From contig NZ_FXTY01000003.1 of assembly GCF_900182745.1 (NCBI RefSeq), positions 434,001-498,000 of the forward strand: a stretch of DNA of 64,000 nucleotides, given 5' to 3'. Of the stretch, positions 44,766 to 53,014 are shown piece after piece; positions within the stretch are counted from its first letter, which is position 1, and every line of letters begins with the position of its first letter. The position numbers were made by a program, and so were the translations under genes. The notes beneath the pieces were generated by a model, which saw only the letters and a program-made list of their open reading frames with translations, made no database searches and had not been told where the DNA came from. The stretch is from Shimia sagamensis. GTDB taxonomy: Bacteria; Pseudomonadota; Alphaproteobacteria; Rhodobacterales; Rhodobacteraceae.

Positions 44766-45108
44766 GATAATTGACGATATAAGCCAAGAGTCAACTGAGT
44801 CGGTGACGGCGCAGGCAAACGTCTTTGCCGCGCTGTCCAGTCCTGTGCGCTTGCAGATCATGCTCTGGCTGCTGGACCCGCGCCCGCATTTTGCGCCGCA
44901 GGTGGATGGGGATTTGGTAGAGGATGGCGTTTGTGTGGGGCGGATTGTCAACAAGCTGGATCTGTCGCAGCCCACGGTCAGCGCCCATATGAAGAAACTG
45001 AGCGCCGCCGGATTGGTGCGCGGCAAGAAGATCAACAACTGGATTTTCTATAAACCGCGGCGGGAGGTGCTGAAGGCGGCCGGGGTGGTATTGGGGGTGC
45101 CAAAATAG
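44764..45108 (+). CDS. ArsR-type winged helix regulator
   Basis: Protein of 114 residues. The winged helix runs about 20-95: VFAALSSPVRLQIMLWLL at the start, a Pro/Asp-rich loop, then the recognition helix LDLSQPTVSAHMKKLSAAGL and wing RGKKINNWIFYKP. The only start candidates are TTG at 44764 and GTG near 44803; the first is kept because it covers more of the helix at the N-terminus. No metal-binding Cys cluster (CxC in the recognition helix) is present, so it is probably not metal-sensing. Faces the decarboxylase gene and probably controls it. Confidence 0.8.
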   Translation: MIIDDISQESTESVTAQANVFAALSSPVRLQIMLWLLDPRPHFAPQVDGDLVEDGVCVGRIVNKLDLSQPTVSAHMKKLSAAGLVRGKKINNWIFYKPRREVLKAAGVVLGVPK

Positions 45109-45130
45109 CGACCAAAACTCCCGGGTAAGA

Positions 45131-45163
45131 AAAGGGCCAGCCCCTTGCGAGACTGGCCTTTGA
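45131..45163 (+). terminator. terminator of the ArsR-like gene
   Basis: Stem GGCCAG / CTGGCC (45135-45140 with 45153-45158) with A-rich left flank and TTT on the right; 22 nt after the stop, and also in place for the minus-strand gene ending at 45189. Confidence 0.7.
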
Positions 45164-45188
45164 TGTCTTGGGCGGTGTGTCGCGCCGT

Positions 45189-45515
45189 TTACGCCCCGCC
45201 GAGGTGCTCTACGTGGTTGCGCAGTTCTTCGGCTTCCTGGCGGGCGTCGCGCAGGCCATCCATGGCGGCGCGCAGCTCGGCTTCGGTCTGGGCCAGTTGA
45301 TTGGTCAGCTCGGCTTCGCGCTGTTGCAGGTAGGTGATCGCTTGATCGCGGGTTTCCTCAGCTTCGTGCAGCTCTTGGGACATGCGCTCCAGCTGGTCGA
45401 CATCTGCTTGCGCGACGCGGGTGAAGCGGTGCACCAGCCAATTGGCAAACCAGCCCATGCAGAAGGCCACAAACAGAATGACGGCGGTGGTCAGGATGAA
45501 CTCAATTCTGGTCAT
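45189..45515 (-). CDS. membrane-anchored coiled-coil protein
   Basis: Protein of 108 residues. One N-terminal membrane helix (about 6-27, FILTTAVILFVAFCMGWFAN) and then a long, charged, heptad-rich helix (about 40-100: QLERMSQELHEAEETRDQAI, AELTNQLAQTEAELRAAMDG). No family named. Its start overlaps the last 14 nt of the OmpA-type gene, so the two are coupled and probably act together at the cell envelope, one in the inner membrane with the coiled coil free and the other reaching the peptidoglycan. Confidence 0.75.
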   Translation of the reverse strand: MTRIEFILTTAVILFVAFCMGWFANWLVHRFTRVAQADVDQLERMSQELHEAEETRDQAITYLQQREAELTNQLAQTEAELRAAMDGLRDARQEAEELRNHVEHLGGA

Positions 45516-47658
45516 TTGTCTCGTCCTCTGCGCCGTCTTGTGGTGCGGCGTTGTCTGTAGGTGTCTCTGTGGCGGCGTCTTCAGCCGTGTCTGTCGTCGC
45601 TGCGTCTGCCTCAGTGGTGGCGGCTGCATCAGAGACCGCGCTAGAGGGTGTGTCTTCGGTGGCCGGTGTGGCGGCGTCTTCTGGCGCTGTCTCAGTTGCG
45701 TCTTCCGCTGTCGCCTCAGAAACTGCTGTTCCGCCTTCCGCCGCGCCTTCGGTGGTGGCGGCTTCGGCTTCGGCTTCTGTTGCTGCTGCCTCACCTGCAG
45801 ATGTTTCTGCAGTAGCTTCTGTCACGGCTTCTGACTGTTCTTCTTCAGGCACGATGCGGACAAACTCGATGCGGCGGTTGGCTTCGCGGCCTTCAGCGGT
45901 GTCGTTGTCAGCAATGGGTTGGCTCTCGCCATAGCCCAATGCAAGGAAGCCTTTGGTCAGAACGCGCCGGTCTTGCAGGGCTGTGAGAACAGCCAGAGCG
46001 CGGGTTTGTGACAGCGCCTGGTTCATGCTCTCGCGGCCTTGGCTGTCGGTGTGGCCCTGGATCTCGATTTGCAGATCAGGACAGGCGTTGAGCTCTTCGG
46101 CCAGCTTATCGATGATGGCGGCGGCGCTGGCGTCCAGCGTGCCTTTGCCCGGTTCAAATGCAATTTTGGTCTCATCCTGAAGCGTCTGGATGTTGGCCAT
46201 GCACTCTTCGTTGGTGGGCAGGCCGGCCAGCGGGTCCAAAGCCTCAACATAGGTCACATTGATGGCGAAGTGATCGGTCTGGCTTAACTTTGCGGCTAAA
46301 AGCTGTGCGATTCGGGCATTGGTCTCGGTGTTGCCGGTTTTGCCGGTGATAGACACAGACTCCGGCGTGACCAGCAGGGACCCGTTGTTGAGCATCGATA
46401 GCGCGTCCAGTCCGGCCATCACGCGGAAGGGCCAGGTGGGGGGCAGGGTCTCGTCCAGTCGGGTCGCCATATGCACAGTTTCAGTGCCAAAGCGGGCGCG
46501 GGCGTAGGCGTCGGTGGTGTCCCGTGCGATGTCGTTGGGTAGGCGGCCGCGCAGTTGCACCAGACCTTCGGGGCTGAGCGTTGCGGTGAATTCCTGCGCC
46601 ACGGCGCCGTCGTCGTCAGCCTCGGGCGTGGGGGTCAAAATTGCCAGCAGAGCAAAAGCTTCGGGCAGGGTGCCTTCAAGCTCGCCCACGACGCGATCAA
46701 ACAGGGCCTGGTCGGTGCCCATTTGTGCGGTCAGTGTGATGTCGGCGTCCGAGATGGTCAGGGTGCCGCCACCGAGTTCCGACAAGCCACGCATGGAGGC
46801 GGCAACAGCGTCTGCCCAGCGGGTGGAGGGCACGCCAAGGCCAATCACACATTCGGTGTTGCCGGTTAGGCCAGCGGAGCGCGCGGCAGTCAAGATCCGG
46901 GCGCGGGCTTTGTCGGTGTCGGCGGAACAAGCGTCAAAGCGGGCCCCATCCTCGTCCACCAGGAAACGCAGTGTAAACGGGGTGATCACCGGGCGCGGGG
47001 CGGAGATGTTCAGGTGGATTTCAAGCCCTGTTGGTGCGCGACGGGTCAGGTCGATCTCCAGTTCGGCGCGCTCTTCGGGGCTGTCGGCCATGGCGGTCAC
47101 GTCAACACGCCCGGCTTTTACCGAGATTTTGGACCGCGGCAGATCTTTCAGCGCGGCGATGGCAAAGCGGGTGGCCGAAGACCAGCCAGACGGCGCGGCG
47201 TAATCGGCGGTTTCCAAGAGGTCGGCAACTTCGCCATTGGCGGAGATGTTTTTGAGTTCGCGCAGCATGCGGTCGCGATCCGCGCTTCGTGGGATCAGGC
47301 CAATCAATGAGATACCCGCGTCGTTGCGTAGGATCTCAACGGAGAACCGGGGCGGTGCGATGGCGGCAGTGGCAGGCACTTCCATATTATCGATCACGCG
47401 GGCGGCATCGACAATGCGGCCCGCGGCAGAGATGGCTTTGAAGCGGTCCGCTTCTGAGGGCGCCACGCCCGCGAGGAAGATTTGCAACCCTTCGGCATGT
47501 ACCTCGGCCCAGTCCATGCCGGACTTGGAGAGTTCATGCTCCACAGTGGTTCTGGAGGTGTCTTCGATCAGGTCGGCAGACAGGCTCGCGGCGACAAGGC
47601 TCAGAAGCCCCGCCGTGGCGAAGGTAACAAACAGGATGAGGAGGGAAGAAAGTCGCAT
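45502..47658 (-). CDS. OmpA-family envelope protein with repeat N-terminus and acidic low-complexity tail
   Basis: Protein of 718 residues. A signal or anchor helix is at about 1-25. About 30-480 is a large region with several BON-like segments (one starts near 45, AEGLQIFLAG, another near 110). The OmpA C-like peptidoglycan-binding domain is at about 500-615: LQIEIQGHTDSQGRESMNQ, the TRALAVLTAL helix and LGYGESQPIADNDTAEGREANRR. The last ~100 residues are almost only Ala, Thr, Glu and Asp. OmpA domains tie the outer membrane or inner-membrane anchors to peptidoglycan. The tail is unusual. Upstream gene of the coiled-coil protein. Confidence 0.85.
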   Translation of the reverse strand: MRLSSLLILFVTFATAGLLSLVAASLSADLIEDTSRTTVEHELSKSGMDWAEVHAEGLQIFLAGVAPSEADRFKAISAAGRIVDAARVIDNMEVPATAAIAPPRFSVEILRNDAGISLIGLIPRSADRDRMLRELKNISANGEVADLLETADYAAPSGWSSATRFAIAALKDLPRSKISVKAGRVDVTAMADSPEERAELEIDLTRRAPTGLEIHLNISAPRPVITPFTLRFLVDEDGARFDACSADTDKARARILTAARSAGLTGNTECVIGLGVPSTRWADAVAASMRGLSELGGGTLTISDADITLTAQMGTDQALFDRVVGELEGTLPEAFALLAILTPTPEADDDGAVAQEFTATLSPEGLVQLRGRLPNDIARDTTDAYARARFGTETVHMATRLDETLPPTWPFRVMAGLDALSMLNNGSLLVTPESVSITGKTGNTETNARIAQLLAAKLSQTDHFAINVTYVEALDPLAGLPTNEECMANIQTLQDETKIAFEPGKGTLDASAAAIIDKLAEELNACPDLQIEIQGHTDSQGRESMNQALSQTRALAVLTALQDRRVLTKGFLALGYGESQPIADNDTAEGREANRRIEFVRIVPEEEQSEAVTEATAETSAGEAAATEAEAEAATTEGAAEGGTAVSEATAEDATETAPEDAATPATEDTPSSAVSDAAATTEADAATTDTAEDAATETPTDNAAPQDGAEDETNDQN

Positions 47659-47719
47659 TTAGAAAGTGTGGTCCGTCCAGTTGTGCATGGTTGATACGGG
47701 GTTATGCGTCGGCTTGCAA

Positions 47720-48685
47720 TCACAGGAAAAATGCGACGGCGAAAAACAGCAAAGGGATAAGGCCGGTGTCACGGTTGGCGCGGAACAGGCGCAGGAGGAC
47801 TGCATTGTCGTCCGTGTCCAGCTGGCGCAATTGCCACTGCATGTGCCAGCCCATGGCCAATGGCCCAAGCAGCGCCACGGCCATGGAAGCTGGACTGCGT
47901 TCTATGGTGACCATCAAAACGGCAAAGCCAAACAGCATAATGGTGAGGGTCAAAAAGCCTTGCAGCCATTTTGGGCTGTTTTTGCCAAACAGGCGGGCGG
48001 TGGATTTCACCCCAATCAATGCGTCGTCTTCGGTGTCTTGATGCGCGTAAATCGTGTCATAAAACAGTGTCCAGATGATGCCGGCGACATACAAGACTAC
48101 GGCGGGCCAAGCTAAGCTTCCGGTGTGGGCGGTCCACGCCAAAAGCGCGCCCCAGTTGAAAGCAAGACCCAGGAAGACCTGTGGCCACCAGGTGAAACGT
48201 TTGGCAAAGGGATAGATCGCCACGGGGATCAGTGAGGCGATGCCCAGCAGGATGGCGTTTACGTTGAAGGTCAGCAGGATGGCGGCGGAGATCAGGGTCT
48301 GGAGGCCCATCCAGATAGCGGCCTGTTTGGTGGTGACCTGGCCTGACGGGATAGGGCGGGAGCGGGTGCGGGCGACTTTGGCGTCAATGTCGCGGTCGGT
48401 GATGTCGTTCCATGTACAGCCAGCGCCGCGCATCAGGAAAGCGCCCATAGCGCAACCAAAGGCAATCCAGAGGTCAAAAAGTGTGGCTTGGCCGTCGCTC
48501 AGAATGGCCAGCCCAAGGCTCATCCAGCAGGGCAGAAGCAGCAACCACGTGCCAATGGGACGGTCGGCGCGCGAGAGGCGAAGGTAGGGGCGGGACCAAG
48601 CTGGGGCCAGATGGTCGACCCAATTGCCTTTCACAGCGTCAGAAACTTGCCCCTTGGGGTCTTCCTTTGCGGGCGTGTCGGCCAT
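47720..48685 (-). CDS. ubiA: 4-hydroxybenzoate polyprenyltransferase
   Basis: Inner-membrane enzyme of 321 residues that joins the polyprenyl tail to 4-hydroxybenzoate in ubiquinone synthesis. It has eight or nine membrane helices and both Asp-rich metal motifs: CTWNDITDRDIDAKVARTRS (about residue 95) and YDTIYAHQDTEDDALIGVKS (about residue 220). The ATG at 48685 lies in the standard place; the frame upstream to 49423 is a shadow of rsmE. Divergent from rsmE with only 12 bp between the starts, so promoters must overlap the coding ends. Confidence 0.95.
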   Translation of the reverse strand: MADTPAKEDPKGQVSDAVKGNWVDHLAPAWSRPYLRLSRADRPIGTWLLLLPCWMSLGLAILSDGQATLFDLWIAFGCAMGAFLMRGAGCTWNDITDRDIDAKVARTRSRPIPSGQVTTKQAAIWMGLQTLISAAILLTFNVNAILLGIASLIPVAIYPFAKRFTWWPQVFLGLAFNWGALLAWTAHTGSLAWPAVVLYVAGIIWTLFYDTIYAHQDTEDDALIGVKSTARLFGKNSPKWLQGFLTLTIMLFGFAVLMVTIERSPASMAVALLGPLAMGWHMQWQLRQLDTDDNAVLLRLFRANRDTGLIPLLFFAVAFFL

Positions 48686-48697
48686 ATGTCGGTTCCC

Positions 48698-49516
48698 ATG
48701 AAACAGGCAAAAGTCAGACTGTATGTAGAGCAGGGCTTGGGGGAAGGGCAAACCATTCCTCTGACCAAAGAGCAGGCGCATTACCTTTTTGGCGTGATGC
48801 GCATGGCGGTGGGTGATCCGGTGCTGTTGTTTAACGGGCGGGACGGCGAGTGGCGCTGTGTTGTGACCGTGGCAAACAAGCGCAATGGCGAGCTGGTGTG
48901 TGAGGCACAGACCAAGCCGTTGCAGATGCCGCCGGACCTGTGGCTGTGCTTTGCGCCGATCAAGAAGGCGCGCACAGATTTTATTGTTGAGAAAGCGGCA
49001 GAGATGGGCGCGGCGCGGATTGTGCCAGTGAACACCGATTTTACCAACAGCGAGCGTATCCGGCAGGATCGTCTGCAAGCCCATGCGGTGGAAGCGGCGG
49101 AGCAATGTGGCGGGACCTATGTGCCGGAGGTCAGCGATCTGGTGAAATTGGATCGGTTGCTGGCGGAGTGGCCCGAGGGGCGGCAGTTGATGTTCTGTGA
49201 CGAGGCCGAAGTGGGCGAACAGCTTTGGCTGGAAGCGCTGCCCAGCGACCGAGCCGAGGGTGGACGCGAAGCGCCCGCCCGTAGGGGCGGATCGGGCGCT
49301 GATCGGATCGCAAGCGATCCGATTCCGGGGAGAGACGGTCGGCCTTGGGCAATTTTGATTGGGCCGGAAGGTGGGTTTTCTGAGGCCGAGCGAGCCCGGT
49401 TGAAAGCCTTGCCGTTTGCACATGTGGTGAGTCTTGGGCCGCGGATTTTGAGGGCGGATACGGCGGCTGTGGCGGCGATGACCTTGTGGCAGCAGAGCCT
49501 TGGGGATTGGCAGTGA
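48698..49516 (+). CDS. rsmE: 16S rRNA m3U1498 methyltransferase, with in-frame insertion
   Basis: SPOUT-type RNA methyltransferase of 272 residues; the family usually has about 240. N-terminal PUA-like domain at about 1-75, then the knotted catalytic domain: FAPIKKARTDFIVEKAAEMG, the AEQCGGTYVPEV strand, and the SAM-binding ILIGPEGGFSEAE and LGPRILRADTAAVAA. Between about residues 183 and 217 there are some 33 extra residues of Gly/Arg/Asp-rich sequence encoded by palindromic repeat DNA (49245-49345), just in front of the GPEGGFS strand. The reading frame stays open. The GNAT gene starts on its stop codon. Confidence 0.92.
   Translation: MKQAKVRLYVEQGLGEGQTIPLTKEQAHYLFGVMRMAVGDPVLLFNGRDGEWRCVVTVANKRNGELVCEAQTKPLQMPPDLWLCFAPIKKARTDFIVEKAAEMGAARIVPVNTDFTNSERIRQDRLQAHAVEAAEQCGGTYVPEVSDLVKLDRLLAEWPEGRQLMFCDEAEVGEQLWLEALPSDRAEGGREAPARRGGSGADRIASDPIPGRDGRPWAILIGPEGGFSEAERARLKALPFAHVVSLGPRILRADTAAVAAMTLWQQSLGDWQ
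49268..49323 (+). repeat. palindromic repeat unit inside rsmE
   Basis: Two adjacent stem-loops in the coding sequence: GCGCCC / GGGCGC (49271-49299, with inner GCCC / GGGC) and a perfect ATCGGATCGC-AA-GCGATCCGAT (49302-49323). The left part starts with GAAGCGCCCGCCC, also found at 50422-50434. Confidence 0.8.
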
Positions 49517-50364
49517 GCTGGCGCGCGGTCACGGAGGCGGACCTTGGCTGGATTGAGCCGTTCCTGCGGGACCATGTGCAGAGCTCGATGTTTTTGCTGG
49601 GGAATCTGGAGCAGCATGGCTTGGGCAGTGATGCTCCTAGAGGTCTTAAGATTTGGGCCTTGGACAGTGGGCGGCAGGGCATTTTGGGTGTGACCAATGA
49701 AGGTATGGTTTTACCACAAGCGCCCATGATGACCGACGACGAGTTGTCTCAGTTGGGGCCAATTTTTGATGAGCGCAGTTTGATGGGCTGTTGTGGCGAG
49801 GCCGCTCAGGTCGCGCAGATATTGGCGATTCCTGAGGTGCGTGCACAGAAGCTGGTGTCTCATGACACACAGCCACATTTTGTCATGTCACTTGAGGATT
49901 TACGCCTGCCCGAGATTGGTGGATTGACTTTGGTTCCGTTGGAAGCTGCGCCTCGGGACCTCGCGACGTCTTGGCGCGAAGCGTATCTGACGGAAGTGCC
50001 CGGTCTAGCGGTGTCGGATCCGGTATTGACGGCTCAAAAGGACATTCACGGGTATCTGGAACGCAACAGCCACCGCGTTGTGATGCGGGATGGTCATCCG
50101 GTGGCGATGACTGGGTTTAATGCGCAGACCTCGGATGTCGTGCAAATTGGCGGAGTGTTTACGCCGCCGGAATTGCGCGGGCAGGGTTTGGCGCGGGCTG
50201 CGGTGGCGCTTCATTTGGCCGAAGCGCGAGATGCAGGAAAGACCCATGCGACCCTGTTTGCGGCCAGTGAGGCTGCGGTTAGAGCTTATGAATCTATTGG
50301 ATTTAAGCCATGCGGACGATTTGCCATGGCGTTTTTTGATATGAACGTTGAGGCCACGGCATGA
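49513..50364 (+). CDS. GNAT family N-acetyltransferase
   Basis: Protein of 283 residues with the GNAT core in the C-terminal half (about 165-275): VVMRDGHPVAMTGFNAQTSD, the strand VVQIGGVFTPPELRGQGLAR with the acetyl-CoA loop RGQGLARA, and the end VRAYESIGFKPCGRFAM. The N-terminal half is a degenerate GNAT-like domain. The GTG start at 49513 overlaps the rsmE stop (GTGA), so the genes are coupled. Substrate unknown. Repeat DNA like that inside rsmE follows the stop by about 55 nt. Confidence 0.82.
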   Translation: MSWRAVTEADLGWIEPFLRDHVQSSMFLLGNLEQHGLGSDAPRGLKIWALDSGRQGILGVTNEGMVLPQAPMMTDDELSQLGPIFDERSLMGCCGEAAQVAQILAIPEVRAQKLVSHDTQPHFVMSLEDLRLPEIGGLTLVPLEAAPRDLATSWREAYLTEVPGLAVSDPVLTAQKDIHGYLERNSHRVVMRDGHPVAMTGFNAQTSDVVQIGGVFTPPELRGQGLARAAVALHLAEARDAGKTHATLFAASEAAVRAYESIGFKPCGRFAMAFFDMNVEATA

Positions 50365-50421
50365 ACATCGCAGCATTTTTGGCGAGGAACTAAGGGCGGC
50401 GACTGACCGCGGGCGGAAAGG

Positions 50422-50476
50422 GAAGCGCCCGCCCAGGAGGGCGGTCCCTATCGGGAGCTTTTCTATGAAAAGCCCC
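50422..50476 (+). repeat. second copy of the palindromic repeat unit, intergenic
   Basis: GAAGCGCCCGCCC (50422-50434) with right arm GGGCGG, then a second hairpin GCTTTTC-TAT-GAAAAGC (50457-50473) with flanking GGG / CCC. Same two-hairpin layout as the insertion in rsmE, here between the GNAT gene and the next membrane protein gene. Confidence 0.65.
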
Positions 50477-50535
50477 TTCCGGCAATGGGGCGCTGCCCGA
50501 ACTGTCGTCCGGGCGAAACAGGAGAGGCAAGTGAC

Positions 50536-51045
50536 ATGACATTCATACGACCCGAGGCCCGCGCGGCGGTGGCGCAGTGGCGGGAAGCTTTGGTGGGCGG
50601 CGCGGTGCTGTTGCTTGGCCTATGGTGGGCCAGTGGCTTTGGCGTGATGAAATGGCTCGGGATCGGTTTGGTTGCTGTTGGCGCAGTGCTGATTGTCAGC
50701 GGTCTGCAACGTGGGCGGTTTCGGATTGGCAAAGGTGGTCCGGGCGTGGTTCAGGTGGACGAGGGCGAGGTGGCCTATTTTGGTCCGCTCAACGGCGGCA
50801 GCGTGGCCATTCGCAGCCTGAGCCGATTGGTGCTGGATGGGCGCAGCACGCCTTCGGTCTGGGCGCTGTATCAACCCGGACAGGCGCCGTTGCAGATTCC
50901 TGTAAATGCGGAAGGCTCCGATGCGTTGTTTGATGCCTTTGCGTCGCTTGAGGGCATTCGCACGGAACACATGTTGGCTAAGCTGAAAGCCACACCGGAT
51001 CAACCGGTCGTGATCTGGGCCAAATCAGACCCCCGGTTGCATTGA
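50536..51045 (+). CDS. membrane protein of unknown function, upstream of gshA
   Basis: Protein of 169 residues. Two hydrophobic helices at about 20-38 and 40-58 (VGGAVLLLGLWWASGFG, then LGIGLVAVGAVLIVSGL), then a soluble part with strands (FRIGKGGPGVVQVDEGEVAYFG, SVAIRSLSRLVLDG) that looks beta-rich. The ATG at 50536 follows GGAGAGG. In roseobacters a gene of this type is often next to gshA, but no function is known to me. Possibly cotranscribed with gshA 63 nt downstream. Confidence 0.75.
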   Translation: MTFIRPEARAAVAQWREALVGGAVLLLGLWWASGFGVMKWLGIGLVAVGAVLIVSGLQRGRFRIGKGGPGVVQVDEGEVAYFGPLNGGSVAIRSLSRLVLDGRSTPSVWALYQPGQAPLQIPVNAEGSDALFDAFASLEGIRTEHMLAKLKATPDQPVVIWAKSDPRLH

Positions 51046-51108
51046 CACTGCCCAAATTTACGATCACGACTACTGTCCCAAGCGAGTTTGCAGGAGCGGA
51101 GCAAGCCT

Positions 51109-52479
51109 ATGTCTATCCCACAGTCCGGCGGCGGGCCGATCGAACATCACGATCAGCTGGCTGAATATCTCAGCGATGGCTGCAAACCCAAAGAAGACTG
51201 GCGCATTGGCACCGAGCACGAGAAGTTTGGCTATTGCAAAGACACGCATAAGCCGCTGCCTTATGAGGGCGAACGCTCCATTCTGGCGGTGCTGGAAGGC
51301 CTGCGTGACGGGCACGGTTGGGCCCCGGTGGAAGAAGGCGGCAAGCTGATTGGGCTGGAAAAAGACGGCGCCAATGTGAGCCTAGAGCCCGGTGGACAGT
51401 TGGAGCTGTCCGGTGCGCCGCTGGAGAGTATTCACCAGACCTGTGATGAGGTGAACCAACACCTGACCGATGTGAAAGACATCGCGGACAAGATAGGTGT
51501 GGGCTTCATTGGGCTGGGTGCTGCGCCGATTTGGAACCACGAAGACATGCCCCTGATGCCCAAAGGCCGCTACAAGCTGATGGACAGCTATATGGGCAAG
51601 GTCGGCACCATGGGCACAACCATGATGCGCCGTACCTGCACGGTGCAGGTGAACCTGGATTTTGCCAGTGAGCCGGACATGGTGCAGAAGCTGCGCGTGG
51701 CCTTGGCGTTGCAGCCGGTGGCCAATGCGCTGTTTGCCAATTCGCCGTTTCTGGATGGCAAACCCAATGGGGTGAAATCCACCCGTGGCCTGGTCTGGCG
51801 CAATCTCGATGACGCGCGCACCGGCATGTTGCCGTTTGTATTTGAGGAAGGTTTTGGCTTTGAGGCTTGGGTGCAATATGCGCTCGATGTGCCGATGTAT
51901 TTTGTCTATCGCGAGGGCACTTACGTCAACGCGCTGGGCATGTCGTTCCGCGACTTTCTCAAAGGTGAGCTGCCTGCGTTGCCCGGCGAGAAGCCAACGC
52001 TGAGCGATTGGGCGGATCATCTGACCACGGCTTTCCCTGAGGCGCGGATCAAGAAGTACATGGAGATGCGCGGCGCCGATGGTGGCCCGTGGCGGCGACT
52101 CTGTGCGCTGCCCGCGTTCTGGGTGGGGCTGATGTATGATCAGTCCTCGCTGGATGCGGCCTGGGATTTGGCAAAAGGCTGGGATGCGGAAACCCGCGAA
52201 GCCTTGCGTGTGGCGGCCAGCGAAGACGGGCTTCAAGCGCAGGTTGGGACCATCAAGATGCACGATCTGGCGCGGGAAGTGTTGAAGATTTCCGAAGCGG
52301 GATTGGTGGCACGAGGCATGGCTGGAGCTGGCGGGTTGGTGCCTGATGAGACACATTTCCTGAACGCGCTGAAGGAAAGCGTGGAGAGTGGCAAAGTGCC
52401 AGCGGATGAGTTGCTGGAGCGTTATCACGGTGATTGGAACGGGGATCTGAGCAAGATCTACGGCGAATACAGCTATTGA
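51109..52479 (+). CDS. gshA: glutamate-cysteine ligase, plant/alphaproteobacterial type
   Basis: First step of glutathione synthesis, ATP-dependent, 456 residues. The N-terminal part has IGTEHEKFGY (substrate- and metal-binding Glu), the central part SLEPGGQLELSGAP and MMRRTCTVQVNLDFASEPDM, and the C-terminal part RGADGGPWRRLCALPAFWVG. These are the blocks of the class shared by plants and alphaproteobacteria, not the E. coli type. The ATG at 51109 has AGGAG upstream. Glutathione is likely the main thiol. It ends 28 nt from the first gene of the paralog array, in convergent order. Confidence 0.94.
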   Translation: MSIPQSGGGPIEHHDQLAEYLSDGCKPKEDWRIGTEHEKFGYCKDTHKPLPYEGERSILAVLEGLRDGHGWAPVEEGGKLIGLEKDGANVSLEPGGQLELSGAPLESIHQTCDEVNQHLTDVKDIADKIGVGFIGLGAAPIWNHEDMPLMPKGRYKLMDSYMGKVGTMGTTMMRRTCTVQVNLDFASEPDMVQKLRVALALQPVANALFANSPFLDGKPNGVKSTRGLVWRNLDDARTGMLPFVFEEGFGFEAWVQYALDVPMYFVYREGTYVNALGMSFRDFLKGELPALPGEKPTLSDWADHLTTAFPEARIKKYMEMRGADGGPWRRLCALPAFWVGLMYDQSSLDAAWDLAKGWDAETREALRVAASEDGLQAQVGTIKMHDLAREVLKISEAGLVARGMAGAGGLVPDETHFLNALKESVESGKVPADELLERYHGDWNGDLSKIYGEYSY

Positions 52480-52507
52480 TTTTGGCGAAGGGAGCGCCGC
52501 CGCTGGC

Positions 52508-52948
52508 TTAGAGCAGGTGGCGTTCCTGGTGACCAAAATCGGGAAAATACTTGAGGCACTCTTCTGGCAAGTTGAGTGTCGCGAGCATTTCTGGATACCC
52601 GGGAACAACATGCAAGCGGATCGGGATGTTCTTTGCCGCGATGAGGCCCTCATACATGAGGATCGCCGGCTCAGACACTTTTGTGCTGCCAACAAGACAA
52701 ATGTCGATAGGGCTATCTAAGCTGCCGTGTGTTTCGTTTGAGCGCGTGGTGAATTTGTGCATCTCGTCATAGCCAATCTCAAACGATGTCACTCGAAAAA
52801 AGTCGCTGACCTCGGACATGCCGGGTTGGTAGTCGGGGCGCTGATAGCAGGCCTGTGTTTCGACAAACAGTTCCTGAGGTGTGACCCGTCCCGAATAGAC
52901 AATGTGGACGAGGTCGAGTTCAGGAATGATCGTTAGGCTGACAGGCAT
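52508..52948 (-). CDS. STAS/SpoIIAA-like small protein, array member 1
   Basis: 146 residues, the last gene of the paralog array as read on the minus strand. Alternating strand/helix pattern: MPVSLTIIPELDLVHIVYSG (strand pair), VTPQELFVETQACYQRP, YDEMHKFTTRS, SPIDICLVGS, then the family-wide end VVPGYPEMLATLNLP with FP..G.QERHLL. The closest sibling is member 2 (53343). Preceded by AAAAAGGATTGCG before the ATG. No catalytic motif, signal or membrane segment; probably a soluble cytoplasmic protein. Function unknown; the similarity to STAS-like folds is inferred from the secondary-structure order and not shown. Confidence 0.75.
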   Translation of the reverse strand: MPVSLTIIPELDLVHIVYSGRVTPQELFVETQACYQRPDYQPGMSEVSDFFRVTSFEIGYDEMHKFTTRSNETHGSLDSPIDICLVGSTKVSEPAILMYEGLIAAKNIPIRLHVVPGYPEMLATLNLPEECLKYFPDFGHQERHLL

Positions 52949-53014
52949 CGCAATCCTTTTTGATTAGTTTGCGATGCATCTTTTTTAAGGGCAACCCTGT
53001 GTCGCACTCTCCAG

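Noticed and set aside
45560-45900. Plus-strand Val/Ser-rich frames opposite the OmpA tail
   Set aside because: They are the reverse complement of the Ala/Thr/Glu-rich tail codons, hence low complexity by construction.
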